Shown here: in pieces, positions 1 through 12,525 of the stretch
How the letters are laid out: each line of letters opens with the position of its first letter
Position numbering within the stretch: the first letter of the stretch is position 1
From: Toxonevra muliebris
Taxonomy: Eukaryota > Arthropoda > Insecta > Diptera > Pallopteridae
DNA: 64,000 nucleotides
Assembly (NCBI GenBank): GCA_963691655.1
Contig: OY829326.1
Coordinates: forward strand, 148,508,998 to 148,572,997
Reading direction: 5' to 3'
Program-made: the position numbers and the translations under genes
Notes under the pieces: model-generated
Told to the model about the DNA's origin: nothing
Databases searched by the model: none
Seen by the model: only the letters and a program-made list of their open reading frames with translations

Positions 1-1194
1 TTCTGCTAAGTTGTAAGTAAGAAATTGATATGCTTTCTTCTTAGAAGTCGAAAATAAAACCCTTTAAAAAAGATATATACGTAGTAGTAAAAGCAGAAAT
101 TTTGAAAAACATACATAGTTACTTACTTGCATACGAATATCATATAAAAATGCAGCAAAATGTTTTTTATCTGGTTGTTGGTTTGTTGCAGCAGCAGAGT
201 CTTTTGCTTCCTTCTTCAGTTTTCATCGCCCCCTCTGTTGGATTAAAGTTAAAACAGGCGGAAATATACTTTTGCATTACACTTTATACATATTCATATA
301 TGCATATATGTATGTGTTTGTGTATTTGTGTATGCACCCGGACATACTAGAATCGCATGCCTCTAGCACATATTTTTTGATATCAAAATTGCTTTGAAAT
401 AATACTACAACATTTGATTGTCGAAGATACTTCAGCAAACTTTCTTTCTCTCTCCATATGTATGTGTGTGTGTGTGTGTATGTGCACATCGATGTATGCA
501 TGCATGTTAGTTTTCTACAGAGTGTAATATTAAAGTATCCTTTTTGTAAATACTTCTATTGAGTAAGCAAGAATTAGTGTATGGGATAAATTAGAGTTGC
601 CAATGTTTTATTATTAAAAACGTGAAATTAAAAGTATTTAAAAAAATATTTTCCAGGGATTCGTGAAAAATCGAAACAAGTTTTTAGTTAGACTAGCTTG
701 AGAGTATCCGGCTCCAAGCGTGAATTTTCTAAATTTATTTTTTTAAATTCTCGGTAGTTAGAAAATGCATGGTAGAAAGGTCAGTGATAAAGGGATCATT
801 AGTACTGAAACTAGGCATGCCATTAATCTGTTAATTATGTTTCGACTAGCTGATCAGCCTTCCGCAGGCGATTTTACTGATTATAACATTCGATTTGAGT
901 CAAGGCCGTCATTTATATTATAGCAAGTAGTGGAGAAGGCTGGAGTTTTCGTTTGTTTCACCACATTGCCACCGGATGTTTTTGTTGTATGTAAAAGTCA
1001 AATGATTTCGTTACTGGTATTTTCTGAAAAAATTGTGGGCTACAGAGAAATTTATGGGCTATGTGTGGCTGTTCATGATAGTTGAAAAATAATAATATCA
1101 ATAAAAAACGTAGGACCTTACCCTTAGCGGGTATGGAATTCAGAACCCTTAGTAGACCATATGAATTATCCACGATTTGGTCTGTTCACGCTTC
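1..1194. other. AT-rich non-coding DNA
   Basis: No gene, transposon end or conserved protein is recognisable here. A short TG microsatellite lies at about 460-482, embedded in TATG-rich sequence typical of insect intergenic or intronic DNA. Short ORFs in this stretch have no recognisable motifs. Confidence 0.6.
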
Positions 1195-2417
1195 CTCCAC
1201 TACCGTTCTCTTTCCCCCTTTTCCCCGCTCTCTCCACCTACGTATTTTTCTTACCCTCTCTTTCTTTTCCTTCATTTTCTTTTTCTCTTCTATATATACA
1301 TCAAAAATCTTTCACTGTTCTCCTCTCAATCTCCCCCTCACCCCAATTTCCCTCTTCTCCCTCTCTCATAACTTGTTTTTCACAACAATTCTTTTTTATT
1401 TGCCCACCTTTCTCTTTTTTCTTTTCTTTATCTCTTTTATATTTCTTTTACTTTTCATTTCCTTATTTTTTTATTTTTTTTTTCCTTTATTTTATTCCTC
1501 TATCTGCCCATTTCTTTATTTTATTTTTTCTGCATCTTCCTTTCACATACAATATTTTATTTTCCTTTTTTAACTTTTCCGTATCTTTCCTTTACATTTT
1601 AGTTACCTTTTCTCTAACTTTCTTTTGTATCCCTTTTATTTTTAATTTATCTTTCTTTTTTTTATCTTACTCTAATCTTTGCCATATTTTTACTTTATCT
1701 GTTTTTGTCTTTCTCTTATCTTTCTTTTAACTCTCCTTATATTGAATTTTCTCATATCTTGTTTATCATTTCCTTATCTTCCCTTTATCTTACTCTTACC
1801 TTGTTCTAACTTTGCTTCATCTTTCCTTTATCTTTCCGTTATTTCTCTTTTACTTTTGTCTTTGTTTTATCTTTCCTTTATCTTCCCTTATATTACTTTA
1901 ATTTTTCCATTATTGTTCCTTTATCTTTCATTTATCTTCCCTTATCTGTCCTTTCTCTTTCTTTCATCTCTCTTTGATATTTTCATTATCATTTCTTTTG
2001 CTTTCCTTTACCTTTTCTTTTTCTCCTCCTTATTTTTTCTTTATCCTATTCTTACTCTTATCTTTGTTCCGTTTTTCCTTTATCTTCCTTTATATTCTTC
2101 CCTTATACTTAGTTTCTTTTGCTTTCCTTTGTCTTCTCTTTATTTTTCCTTTAACTTTCCCTTATCTTTCTTCTATTCCTTAATATTAACTTTTTGTTTC
2201 CTTTATTTTTCTATCTGTCTCTTCTTCTTGTTCCTTTCCCATTTTCTTATTCCACCTTGTTTCTCACCCGCTTTATCTTCCCTTCCCTCTTTCCTATCTT
2301 TTCTTTTTTATATTTATCTTCCCCTTTTCTTTCACCTGCTGTCTTCTTGTCTCCTTTTCCTTTCTCTTCCCTTGCTTTCTCCCTTTCTCTCATATTTTCC
2401 GCTCTCTCAGTCTATCT
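1195..2417 (+). repeat. Polypyrimidine tract, about 1.2 kb
   Basis: The plus strand is almost purely C and T for about 1.2 kb, with loosely repeated words such as tttatctttcc and cttccctta. It is a degenerate CT-rich simple repeat, not a gene. The long open frames it creates (up to 294 codons) are rich in Phe, Leu, Ser, Ile and Tyr because pyrimidine codons rarely make stops, so I reject them as proteins. It ends exactly where the left arm of the next foldback repeat starts. Confidence 0.85.
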
Positions 2418-2862
2418 CATTTTCTTATTTGAAGTTATATATAAACAGGTTAATGAACAAATGTAGTCATCACAACAACAATGTATATAGAGACGGGCAA
2501 ATCAGACGGCCGTTTCGGAACCCGCCACAATTCCTCATCAGTGATCTTAGTGATAGTTCTTAATCTTTCAATATCCTATATAAGCTACTAATATTTGAAA
2601 TCATAACCCAGAATTACGGATTTGATTCCAAATATCTTCACTGAATAGAGATATTGAAAGAAACTACCACTACCGTTCTATACACTTATGTTGTTGTTTT
2701 TTTTCCCATTGTAGCTAGTCTGCATAACATAAGATCACTGATGAGGAATTGTGGCGGATTCCGAAACGGCCGTCTGATTTGCCCGTCTCTATATACATTG
2801 TTGTTGTGATGACTACATTTGTTCATTAACCTGTTTATATATAACTTCAAATAACGAAATTG
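2418..2862. repeat. Foldback element with ~130-bp inverted arms
   Basis: The left arm at 2418-2549 is repeated in inverse orientation at 2731-2862 with only a few mismatches. The arms enclose about 180 bp of unrelated AT-rich sequence. Shared words include agacgggcaaatcagacgg and its complement. There is no ORF of note inside. This looks like a foldback-type MITE or inverted duplication. No clear target-site duplication was identified, because the left end abuts the pyrimidine tract. Confidence 0.85.
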
Positions 2863-4629
2863 ACATGAACTTAAGTCATGACTTTGAAAATTAACCTCTA
2901 GATTTAATTTTCATAGTCTCCTAAAAAACTATCTCATTTTCTTCAAATACCTAGTAATGAAAAATTACAAAAAATTAGCAAATTTATTATTCCTCGATAA
3001 AATTTCAAAAGCATGTATGTATTATAAATAACAAACTACTCAACCGTGAAAGATTCATTGATATTGACTCAGGATTTATTGAGTAGTTATTGCATACCAA
3101 TCACACAAATAAACATCTAAAGCAATTAAAACAGATTTTTTTAGTGCTTTCTTTTCTTTATATCTTTTGTACTAGTGGCAGCCCTTCATCAACTTCTTTT
3201 TTTGTATTGGTTACTCTTAAACCACACCGATCATCATCCAATATATCCAAATAATACATGCAATGCAATTTTCTATCATAGATATCTATTTTCTCAAAAA
3301 AAAAAAAAAAAAAACAAGAACATTGTGGCTTACAACGAAACAAATACAATAGTTTTTCTTCTTATTCTTTCACTATGTGTTTTTTTTTTTGGTATATGAT
3401 AAAAAAATAGTAGCAGCAGGGATGTTGCATACTTACTTGCTTAATACTACTACTACTGCTTCAACAACTACCACTCTGACTACTACTACTACTGCTTCTA
3501 TGCGAGCGATACCTAATGTTTTACTACGACAAGAAGTGGTTGCTCTTGTTGTTGTCTTATGTGAAAATCCTGGTAACTTGTTAGCTTATACGGTGATTAC
3601 ATCGATACACGACGTGGTGCTTTTACGGGCCAAAGTTACGTGCTGCTTGTAAAATGATACACGAAAAGAGCGAGGAGGGAGAGAGAGAGACGTGCGATGA
3701 GTAGCAAAAAAATAGTAGTAAAAAACTGTAGCAGTAATAGTTGCAGTAGAAGTTTTTGTTCTTGTTCTCGTTGTTGTTTTCGTTATTGTAGTGTATTTCA
3801 TTTTATTGCTATTTTTCGAAAGGGCATTACCAGCAGCGCATACTTTATTCACGCGCTCAATCAATTTTTTTGTTTTTTTTTTCGTGTGTGTTTGTGTGTG
3901 TGTGAACCATGCAGAAAACCCCATGTCGTATACGTAATATATACGTGAATGCATACATATGCCGAAAAAAAGGAGAAAAAACTAGTCGAGATTTATATTT
4001 GCTGCTTGTTGTTGTTGTTTTTATACGTGAAGTGGCATTTTATTGTAATAAAATAGTGCAATCGTGTAACGAAGTGGAACTTAACTTTTTCGCTATTCAA
4101 ATTTTTTTTTTGTAGTTTTTTGTTTTTGGTTTTTGTGTGGTGCAATTTGATTAGGAGTGATTTATTGGTTGTTGCAGATTAGCAGCAAGTTTTGAATTTT
4201 GTATTTTGATACATTTATATGGTATGAAGTATGTTAGGGGAAGAAGAAGCTAATAGCTGTAGATCCTTATTATCCTTCAAATTAGCGAAGTTTCTTTTTT
4301 TGTAAATAAAAGTTTACTTAATCATGAGCATATCAAATTATTTTCAAAATAAGATATTTATGTTGTTTTGGGGTTGCTGTTATTTGAAATATTTCTCAAG
4401 AAATCCAAAACTCAATCTTATGACTGGTGCATTGGTTATGAGAAAAAACAGGTCACAGGGATGCCCAGCTCTTATTCACTTACAGAAAAAGCATCTAGAC
4501 AGCTATGTCTTCGATGACCTGAAAGATCGGACTGATATTCAAATTAAAAATTTATTTAGCTTCCTTAGAATCACTTAATAGTATAAATTGGCTTAGGTAA
4601 AAAGAGGCTAAGAGCTTAGTTTCTTTTCA
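2863..4629. other. AT-rich non-coding DNA with microsatellites
   Basis: Contains a poly-A run at about 3296-3315, an ACT/ACA trinucleotide-rich patch at about 3446-3500, and TTG-rich words near 4003-4018. The 84-codon ORF at 4324-4578 has no recognisable domain, and I do not call it a gene. Confidence 0.55.
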
Positions 4630-4631
4630 TA

Positions 4632-6019
4632 CACTTGTGGTCACAGAATTAAGTCACTAGAACAATATTTTATGCTAAGTTTGAAAAATATTTTGTCTAA
4701 AAATTTTTTATAATGCCATTTAGCGATACCAATAGTAGCCTTAAAAAATATTAAGAGCAGTTACAAGAGAGTGACGTATTTTGCGCGCATTCGAAAATTG
4801 TTTGTGAAGGAGTAAGAGTGGAAATGGGCATATAATACATTTGTAAATTTTATTTGAACAATTGTTGATTTTGGTTGTGATGGGCAAAAATAAGAGTTCC
4901 ATTCCCTCGCAGAGGGAGCTCATTTAGAAAACTTTCCAGAACCTTGAGATTATTGCAAAGGTCGTGGAAGAGCTATCTTTTTGACGTGGCAAAGTGGCCA
5001 ATGAGATAAGATACTAAAAAAAATTCAAATCATTTCACAATTTGTAACGCCAAAAACCACTTGAAACGTCTCCAGCTGAAGATAGGTACTTGATTAGGCT
5101 AAGCAAAATTAACGATTTCTTAACTTTCAACAAACTAGGATCACAAATGGACTTAGATTATAATTTGAAAATATCTGCCAGAACTATACGCAAGCGATTA
5201 AACGAAAAAAAAAAATTGGAACGAATTAGCAGACATAATCCCGACGGTCCAAAAAAAAATATTGCGCAGCGTATTCAGTTCGCTAAACGATATATCCACT
5301 AGTACCACCATTTTTGGAAAACGATTGTTTGGAGCGATGAATCTAAATTTAATGTGTTTGGGATCGATGGAAGGCTCTTTGTTAGGCATCCATCAAATAC
5401 TGAGCTGGACCTAAAATTTACTAAAAAAAACTGTAAAACATGGGGCCCTTGTGTAATGGTTTGGTGGCGTTTTACTTCATCTGGAGTTAGTCCAATTGCT
5501 TAGATCGATAGCAAAATTACTGAAGAAAAATACAAAGGCATCCTTAAAAATCATCATCTTCGAGGATACGATGAAAATTTATCTTTGGGTTGGATCTTTT
5601 AGCATTATAACGACCCGAAACACACATATCGGGTCATTATAATGGTACAATGCTCGAAGTACCAGAGCATTGGGCAGATGTACAGAAATTATGAGGCAAA
5701 AATGGTTTCCACAAAGTACTAACAGTACCAAAGGTAAAATTACAGTTCAAAATTAAAAATCATCAAACTTATTGTTTTTAAATATTTTTGTTTAGCATAT
5801 GACTTAATTATATGACCGCAAATTACTCCATAGACATATGATAATTTGGAATAATTTTACATATTTGACATTATAACTGTTTATTTCTTTTATATTTTAA
5901 ATATTAAAGTGTTATTTATTTATTTTACCATTGGCTTTGTTTCTTTTCAATAGAAACTTTATTTTTTCTTAAAATTCTTCTGCTCATAAGTGTATGACTT
6001 AATTGTATGTCCACAAGTG
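4632..6019 (+). mobile_element. Tc1-like DNA transposon, degraded copy
   Basis: The ends are inverted (cacttgtgg at 4632 and ccacaagtg at 6019) and sit between TA dinucleotides at 4630-4631 and 6020-6021, the expected Tc1/mariner target duplication. The similarity extends over about 28 bp as degenerate terminal repeats. A second copy of the right terminal motif (gacttaatta) lies about 200 bp inside the right end, which resembles the IR/DR layout of some Tc1 elements. The 1.39-kb length fits a full-length Tc1 element. The transposase gene inside is inactivated. Confidence 0.85.
4880..5700 (+). pseudogene. Tc1-like transposase relic
   Basis: One reading frame from the ATG at 4880 carries Tc1 features interrupted by at least six stop codons. 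An N-terminal helix-turn-helix region starts MGKNKSSIPSQREL. It is followed by a second helix-turn-helix around 5160-5230 (ISARTIRKRL). The first catalytic Asp lies in WSDESKFNVFG at about 5330-5360, and the second in the HYNDPKHT block at about 5604-5630, where a stop replaces a Gln codon. The third catalytic region (usually SPDLNPIE) is not readable. The copy cannot encode active transposase. Family assignment rests on motifs only. Confidence 0.85.
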
Positions 6020-6021
6020 TA

Positions 6022-7082
6022 TGTCATCATAACTAGAATTTTTGTTTTAAGTGTAGTGGAATATTTTCACATAATATTGTAGTGCAGTCAAAAACTGGAT
6101 AAGGTACTCAATATCTGAATTAGGAATATTTACTTTTTATTTTTAGAGGCGTAAAAACTCCATTAAATTTAATATTATATGTACTAATTTTAAATGTCTT
6201 TTAAAGAGAGTTGAGATTCTTTCACTGAATATATGCTGTATTTATAAAGGTGATACCAAAGAGGGGCACCTTAAAATTTTCTAGTATTTATTCTCCCTGA
6301 AAACATAACAAATTTTTCGTCTTTCTCTTTAACTGAAAGCATTTGACTAATTAATTGGCATGTTATCGGTTCAGGAGACAATCTCAATACTTTTTGAAAT
6401 GATTGTTCTTAAATTTACTAATCAAATCCTTTACCAAGAAATAATTAGTCTCATAACAGAGCTGTGGACAAATAAACCTAGTCTCAGAACTATTTCTGGC
6501 TTCCTCGTCACCTGTCTCATTAATCGACTTTGTTGCGGGAGGTAAGTTTTTAGGAGATTAAAATATGCTTTTTGCAAACTAAAGTTAATATTTGATTTTT
6601 ATTCAACACTAGGATGCCCAATGGAGTCATTTTGTCTCCTTGATTGCTTTTAGTCGTGTTTTTTTTTTTCCTAATTCCTTCTTCGAAAAATTGTTCTGTG
6701 ACTTTTATTTTATACGCTGTGACTCAGGAGTAGTTTAAAGGGAAGTTTCTTAAAAAATCTAATCGTAAACAGGGACCAAAAATTGGTTCATTTTGATATC
6801 CCAAGTTTGAAAAATTTAATATTGTTGTATCCTTCTTGAACTACCCTACAAACAGTCTGTCTGAGATGGAAGGATGGATGAAGGTAGTTGCATACACGGG
6901 GCGGTGAATGAGTTAGATTTCTTGCAACTTCTGCTGTAGCAAAGTGTTACAATTCCAATTCCAACACATATAGTGATTACTAAGCACCCCTAGATATAAG
7001 CTTTCGAAAGATACAATTTTCAAAAGACACAATAGTAATAAAGAAGGTTGTGGGATTTATTGATTGTTAGATCATCATTAAT
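6022..7082. other. AT-rich non-coding DNA
   Basis: No coding or mobile-element signature was recognised. The 61-codon ORF at 6360-6545 has no recognisable domain. Confidence 0.5.
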
Positions 7083-7185
7083 CGCCTCGGTGGTCTAGTG
7101 TTAGGGTACTAGATTCTTGTCTCTGGGACCTCTTATTCAATTCCCCGCTAGAGTATGGTTTCTTATATAGCTTTCTATCTTTCAT
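7083..7185 (+). repeat. tRNA-derived SINE head, family B
   Basis: A tRNA-like 70-bp segment carries an A-box-like word (tggtctagtgttaggg) and a decayed B-box (tcttattcaattcc), followed by tatggtttcttatatag. The same order occurs on the minus strand at 30610-30808, with a better preserved B-box and the same downstream gtatg-tttcttat words. The acceptor stem does not pair, so this is a SINE fragment rather than a tRNA gene. Confidence 0.65.
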
Positions 7186-7232
7186 AATCAACACAATGAT
7201 TTGCGTAAATAGGATAATCCCCTATGTGTTGC

Positions 7233-7336
7233 CATTAGGTTAGGTTATGTGGTTGTTCAGAGACACAGTTAGGCCGGAATGGTGCATTGTGATGCCACAT
7301 GGTTGAACCTGTAATTTAACTTTGGTTCCGAACTAC
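7233..7336 (-). repeat. SINE family A, 3' fragment
   Basis: On the minus strand this segment matches the 3' half of the SINE at 53000-53313: a ggttccgaac-related body, then a diverged cacattgtgatgccaca-type motif, and finally CCTAA units at the end. It is strongly diverged and lacks the tRNA head, so it is an old truncated copy. It lies just downstream of an unrelated SINE B head in opposite orientation. Confidence 0.7.
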
Positions 7337-7465
7337 GTCTGATTGACTTTAAAAAACACAAACAACACAACAAAAATAACAAAAGGCTTTAGATCCATTA
7401 TTCTCTTCCGTCTTGGTCCGTCTTTCTTCTGTTTTTCTTCCTATTTCAATGGTATTATATATTAA

Positions 7466-7978
7466 CCCTTTGACGCCCGAATTATAATGGGGCTTGAAAG
7501 AAACTTTTTGTTGTGAAATTATGTTCACTTAGGTCTTCCACAATCATGACACCAAATTTCTTGCTTCTACATTGGTTTGTTTGTCCTTTATTAAAGGTTA
7601 AAAAAACATAGCTATGAAGCTGTAGACAACCATTGGTAACTCCTTTTCTCCAATTTTTTGATTTTCATATACTCTTATCTTTTATAAACATATCTGATAA
7701 AAAAAATTTCCGGTTAGTAATAATTTAATGCATTATTATTCAAAAAAGATTTTACTAAAAATTTTTGCACTTAGGTTTTTTGGTTGACTTCAAAGACAAA
7801 ACATTAAAAAGAAAAATTACTTAAGCAAGAAATTTCAAATATTCGGCAATCAGCAAACTTGAAGAATACCAGACAGAACCGAATACAAATAGCGTTAATA
7901 GTAATATCTTTTAAATATTTTATTTATGCCACATAAAAGTGAATGCTGCATATACGCAACATTGGGTATGAAAGAGTT
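7466..7978. mobile_element. TTAA-flanked MITE candidate
   Basis: TTAA at 7462-7465 and 7979-7982 flanks imperfect inverted ends: CCCTTTGACGCCC on the left, CTCTTTCATACCC read inward from the right. There is no coding capacity. TTAA duplications and CCC-type ends are typical of piggyBac elements, so a non-autonomous piggyBac-like element is the best reading. The terminal match is short and imperfect, so confidence is moderate. Confidence 0.5.
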
Positions 7979-7982
7979 AAAC

Positions 7983-10900
7983 CAATGATCTAATAAATTT
8001 CGCACAAGGTTTCTTAATTTATTGGCAGCCAAACTGCTCAATATTTTTTGACCCACTTGGGAAATTTTAAATTATAAATATTTGGGCTAATAAAACGAGA
8101 TATGAAAAATTTTTTTAAATCAATTTAAAGAATTTCAAGGCATGAAAATTGAAAGCTCTCTATGGAAGAGAAACAATTTTGTGTCCCTGTGGCAAAAATT
8201 TAACGCAAATTTATAAAATTAATTAAGATATAGCAGAATTTTTAAAGAAAGAATTTTAAAAGGTTCCTTTGTTTTTTTATTGAAAACTGAGGAGGCTTCG
8301 GAAATAACGATCAGCTTCACATTTACTATTATTTTTATTTATTTATTATTTATTTCCAACTAAGTTAGTGATGTAATCTTGTAGCTAGTTTTTAACCACA
8401 AACAGAAATCGTGCAGCAAAAGAAATCATGAGTTAAGGAAAACCGATTTGAGTCTATTTTATTTCACAAAAAATGGACAAAGTCTATCGGAAAGAAAAAC
8501 GATCATATTTAGTTCAATTAAACATTAAAGTGAGTTGGTATATTTAATTATATAATTTAGGTCGTAATGCAAAACGTTAATACCTAAACAATCGGTGAAT
8601 TTTCGGAAAAATTTGTATCAGAATCTTATTTGGGTCGTACCTATAGATATGATGACACTCATAGGCTTTTTTATAATATTTTTCAATCTCATATCTCGCT
8701 TTATCCAACACTCCCACTTCTTGAAGTTACATTGGTCCATTCTGGGATTTTTTCCTCTTAACGTTAATGGCATTTTTCTTATTATTGGGTAATGCATTGC
8801 GACCTATAAGATTTATTGTGCCTCTTCATGGACTCACAGTACTTTCATAAGTCTAAACCCGATTAGAAATTTTAGTATTGTTCTTACTTCTATGGAGCAC
8901 AGATTGACGCCTGGTATTTGATGTTCGCCTAGATGTATTCTTCGGGTATGCAGAAGATGTGCCTCGCAGTTACTCAATAGTTAGAAACTAATTTAAACTT
9001 TAAAGTGTTTCAATCTGATCTGAATCTTTTCGAAAGATTTCTACATCAACTCATTCATGCATGATTTCGTCACTTCCTGACTGTAGCGTATACAACTACA
9101 ACTAGTACGTGCAATCCATTCCTCGATTTTATATAACAAAAAGAAATTTATTTGTGTTATAATCACAACTTATGCTGAAAATCAAATCATGCGATCATAA
9201 GAAATCAATGGCGCATATAATTTAAAATTCCAAACAAATTGATTTTGAATACGTTTCATTACATTTTGGATATATGTATGTATGTATAAGAGAAATAGTA
9301 CGGGAATTCGTACTTGTACTTATACTCATAGATATGTAAAATGTTACTATTTTACATGCAAAGTATACAATGTTTTCTGGATTGAACTTTTGCTCCAGCA
9401 GCATGAATACAAAAACCAAAAAAAAAAAAAAAAAAAATATGAAAAAAGGAGTAGAAAGAAGTTACAACTATTACTACGATTTGTTTTGGCAGTTGACAAC
9501 TGACAGATTAAGTTGAACTGCAATGTGATCAATCAGTATCGACTGGATACATAGATAGTAAGAAATAAAGGAATGAACGGGGGAAAGTGGTGAATTCATC
9601 CGTAAGGGGTGAAATCAACATGAGGACACTCAATGCGATTTGTCTTGTGTCAGATTTGAATGACAGTACGTTTTATTTTTTTTTGGTTGAGATTTTTTGC
9701 AGGGCACTACTATAAAATTTTCATACGATTTAACTGTATGGATGTGCTTTGAATGTATGCATGTGTTCTGCTCACTGACATACAGTGTTGTATTTTAAGA
9801 GTGCAGCAGCAAAAGCAGCAGAGTTGCATGTGTCAAAATATGGATACTGTTTGCTGTGCGAATGCGATAAGTTTGTAATTGAATTTTCTTTACGGTTTTT
9901 GTTCTTCTTTTCTTACTTACTTATTTTATTATTTTCTGTGCTTCTGTGGGCAAATTTGTGCACTTGACTTATTTTCAAATTTATTTTCTTAACACAAAAT
10001 TTTGCTCTCTTTTTAGCTTACAATCTACTTTTTCTTCGACTGCGTTTTTCGTCTTTAGTCTCATCTTCTTCGTTCTGCTGCTTATTTTTTATTTATTTTT
10101 TTTTTTTTTGAAATTTGCAGTAAATTTAAAAAGCAAATATTTTACTTGCAACAAAATTGGATTTTTGTGCGCTCAAATAAAGTTTCGGGTACCCTGCATA
10201 CCCCACTGTGAACACACCATGATATGTACTTGTACATATTTATATGTGTGTGTTAGATCTCAAGAATTGCGCGTAAATTCGACCGCAATGTAAACACTTT
10301 TCCCATATACATTGTTGCGTTTTGCTTGCGTGTCTCCTCTACCTACTTTTATTCTATTATTACTACAACTTCGACACTGCCGCTTCCCCATATTATTGCA
10401 TCTAAACTTCCATACACAGACATACCTATACAAACTTTTTCTTTTTACCCGCCGCCATTGTTTGCTTGTACTCACATCCTCCATTGCTTGCTGCTTTCTT
10501 CGTTGGAGTTCTTTAATTTACGTTACGCTTTTCTTGTAATATGCTATGCTCACACACACTCTTGCCCACACTAATTTTCATCTTATTTCTTACGTATACG
10601 TAGTGTTTAATTTGCTTTTTATATGCTCAAGTTTTTATTGTCTCACTGTCTATCTTTTTCCCTCTGTTAGTTTGTCTGTCTGTGTGTCTTTGTTACTTTA
10701 TGTCATCATCGTCTCTGATGCTACATGTCGATCCTGCTTCGTTCTCCTTTTGGTTTTTGTTTCTTTTTTACTTTGACTGAAGCTTTTCATTTTCATGTTA
10801 CGTTTACTTAACTGTATTAAAAAAAAATCTTCTTCTTATTTGTGTCTTGTTGCTGCGGTACTACTGAGTTGAGCTCTCCCACTTGCATCGTTATACGCGC

Positions 10901-12159
10901 TTAATTTTCGCTTTTCATTTTCAATTGCCATAATTTACTTTTATTTTTTTCAATTTTCTACCTTAAAAATGTAGTGCTTTTATTTTTCTGTAAGACACAA
11001 AATAACCTGAAGTTTATAAAATTCTGGCTGTTCCTGTTGTTGTTTTTCTTTTTGTTGCTTTCTTACATAACTTGCTCAAGATTATTTTAAACTTGAAAGC
11101 TTACGTTGTGTCTGATTACATTTAAAAGAACATGTACATATACAACAACAAGAAAATGCGTAATAATTGCGTTAGCACAATAGCTACAACAGTTATAACT
11201 TGTAAGACAAAAACAAAAAAAAAAAAAAACATTATGCCGCAAATAAAATGTTAAAAAGAAAGAGAACAAGAAAATAAAACTGCAACAAGCAAAAATTTTA
11301 CTTAATTTTCTTTCAAGGGTGGTGGAGAAAATACATATGCAATAAGAAATATAAAAAGTGTATGAATTACATTTAAAATACCTAATCCAATGTCGAAAAA
11401 AGTTGAAATGCCGAATAAATTCATAAATGAATTTAAATAATTAATTTATGGTCTAATTAAGTTTCCGGCTTTCTTTTTTTTTTTTTTTTTTTTTTGGTTT
11501 AATTGGAGTAAATAAGTAAAGAAAAAATACTTTAAAACTAAATTTAAAAAAAATTTTAAGTGAAAATAAAAATTATGTTTGGTGAGGTTAGATTGAATTG
11601 AATTATTGCAATAAAAGAAAATTTAACCTAAACTGAGATCATCTTTCGGTTGTAATGACTCGTTTATGGGGTTATTAAGCCAGTTTTTTCTTAATTGAAT
11701 AAGCCTAGAAAAAATAAAATTTTTTTATATTAATAAGTTCAATACAATTTACTTTAAGAAAGCAATACGTAAATGGTGCTTGATTAGAATTCACAAGGAA
11801 TCAGACGGCATGATTAGATTTTACCTCCAAGCCCCCCTTATAATTTGCAAGCAATTTTTTTTTTATGTTCATTTAATTCAATCCGAAGTGATCTTCCTTT
11901 ATATATTATTTTGGGTAGGCAAGTTTTGCATGGGAATTGAGAGTAAAGGTTGAATGACCACGCTCATTTTTGCATAAAATCAATAAGCGTAAGTAAGTTT
12001 TTCCAGCTGGATTTATCATCAAAACCACTGTGCGTTGTGGGCGATTAAAGAACAACATTCCATTCAACAACGACCTGGCAAAACGTAAAAATAACTGCGC
12101 AAAACAAAACCAAATGGAAATGTCTTGTAGAAGCCTTAAGCTTTCAAAAGGAGTAGTAA
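7983..12159. other. AT-rich non-coding DNA, about 4.2 kb
   Basis: Contains simple runs (poly-A at 9418-9437, poly-T at 11470-11494) and T-rich or CAA/TTG-rich words. A fragment at about 8775-8825 matches the 3' end of SINE B in minus orientation (gcgacctataagat) next to a TTATTA tail. Short ORFs are low complexity. No promoter or exon could be supported. Confidence 0.5.
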
Positions 12160-12525
12160 CGTAAGTGTAGGTAATTCGGATAGATTTTTGCAAAGGAAAC
12201 TTTGACCGCTAAAAATAAGGATTACAGATTTATGATAAAAAATGTTATAATACAAAATCAAAGCATATTTCTTCCTCTTTTAAAGTTGTTAACTACCAAA
12301 AAAAAAATATAACTTTTTTTTTAATAGTTAGTTAAGTATCATCACTTCGAAAAAAATGGATTGCATGTAATTCGGATCGATAATGTATGCAATTCGGATT
12401 AGCAAAATTTATACCAAATTATCTTTAATTTGAGGTTTATTTAGATGCAAAAGATAAATGTAGTGTTTAAGGAAAATACATATATAAAAAAAATTTATGT
12501 ATAATTATATATTATATATAAAATA

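Noticed and set aside
1082..2563. Long plus-strand ORFs of up to 294 codons
   Set aside because: They lie in a polypyrimidine tract and consist of Phe, Leu, Ser, Ile and Tyr only; no domain, no splice logic.
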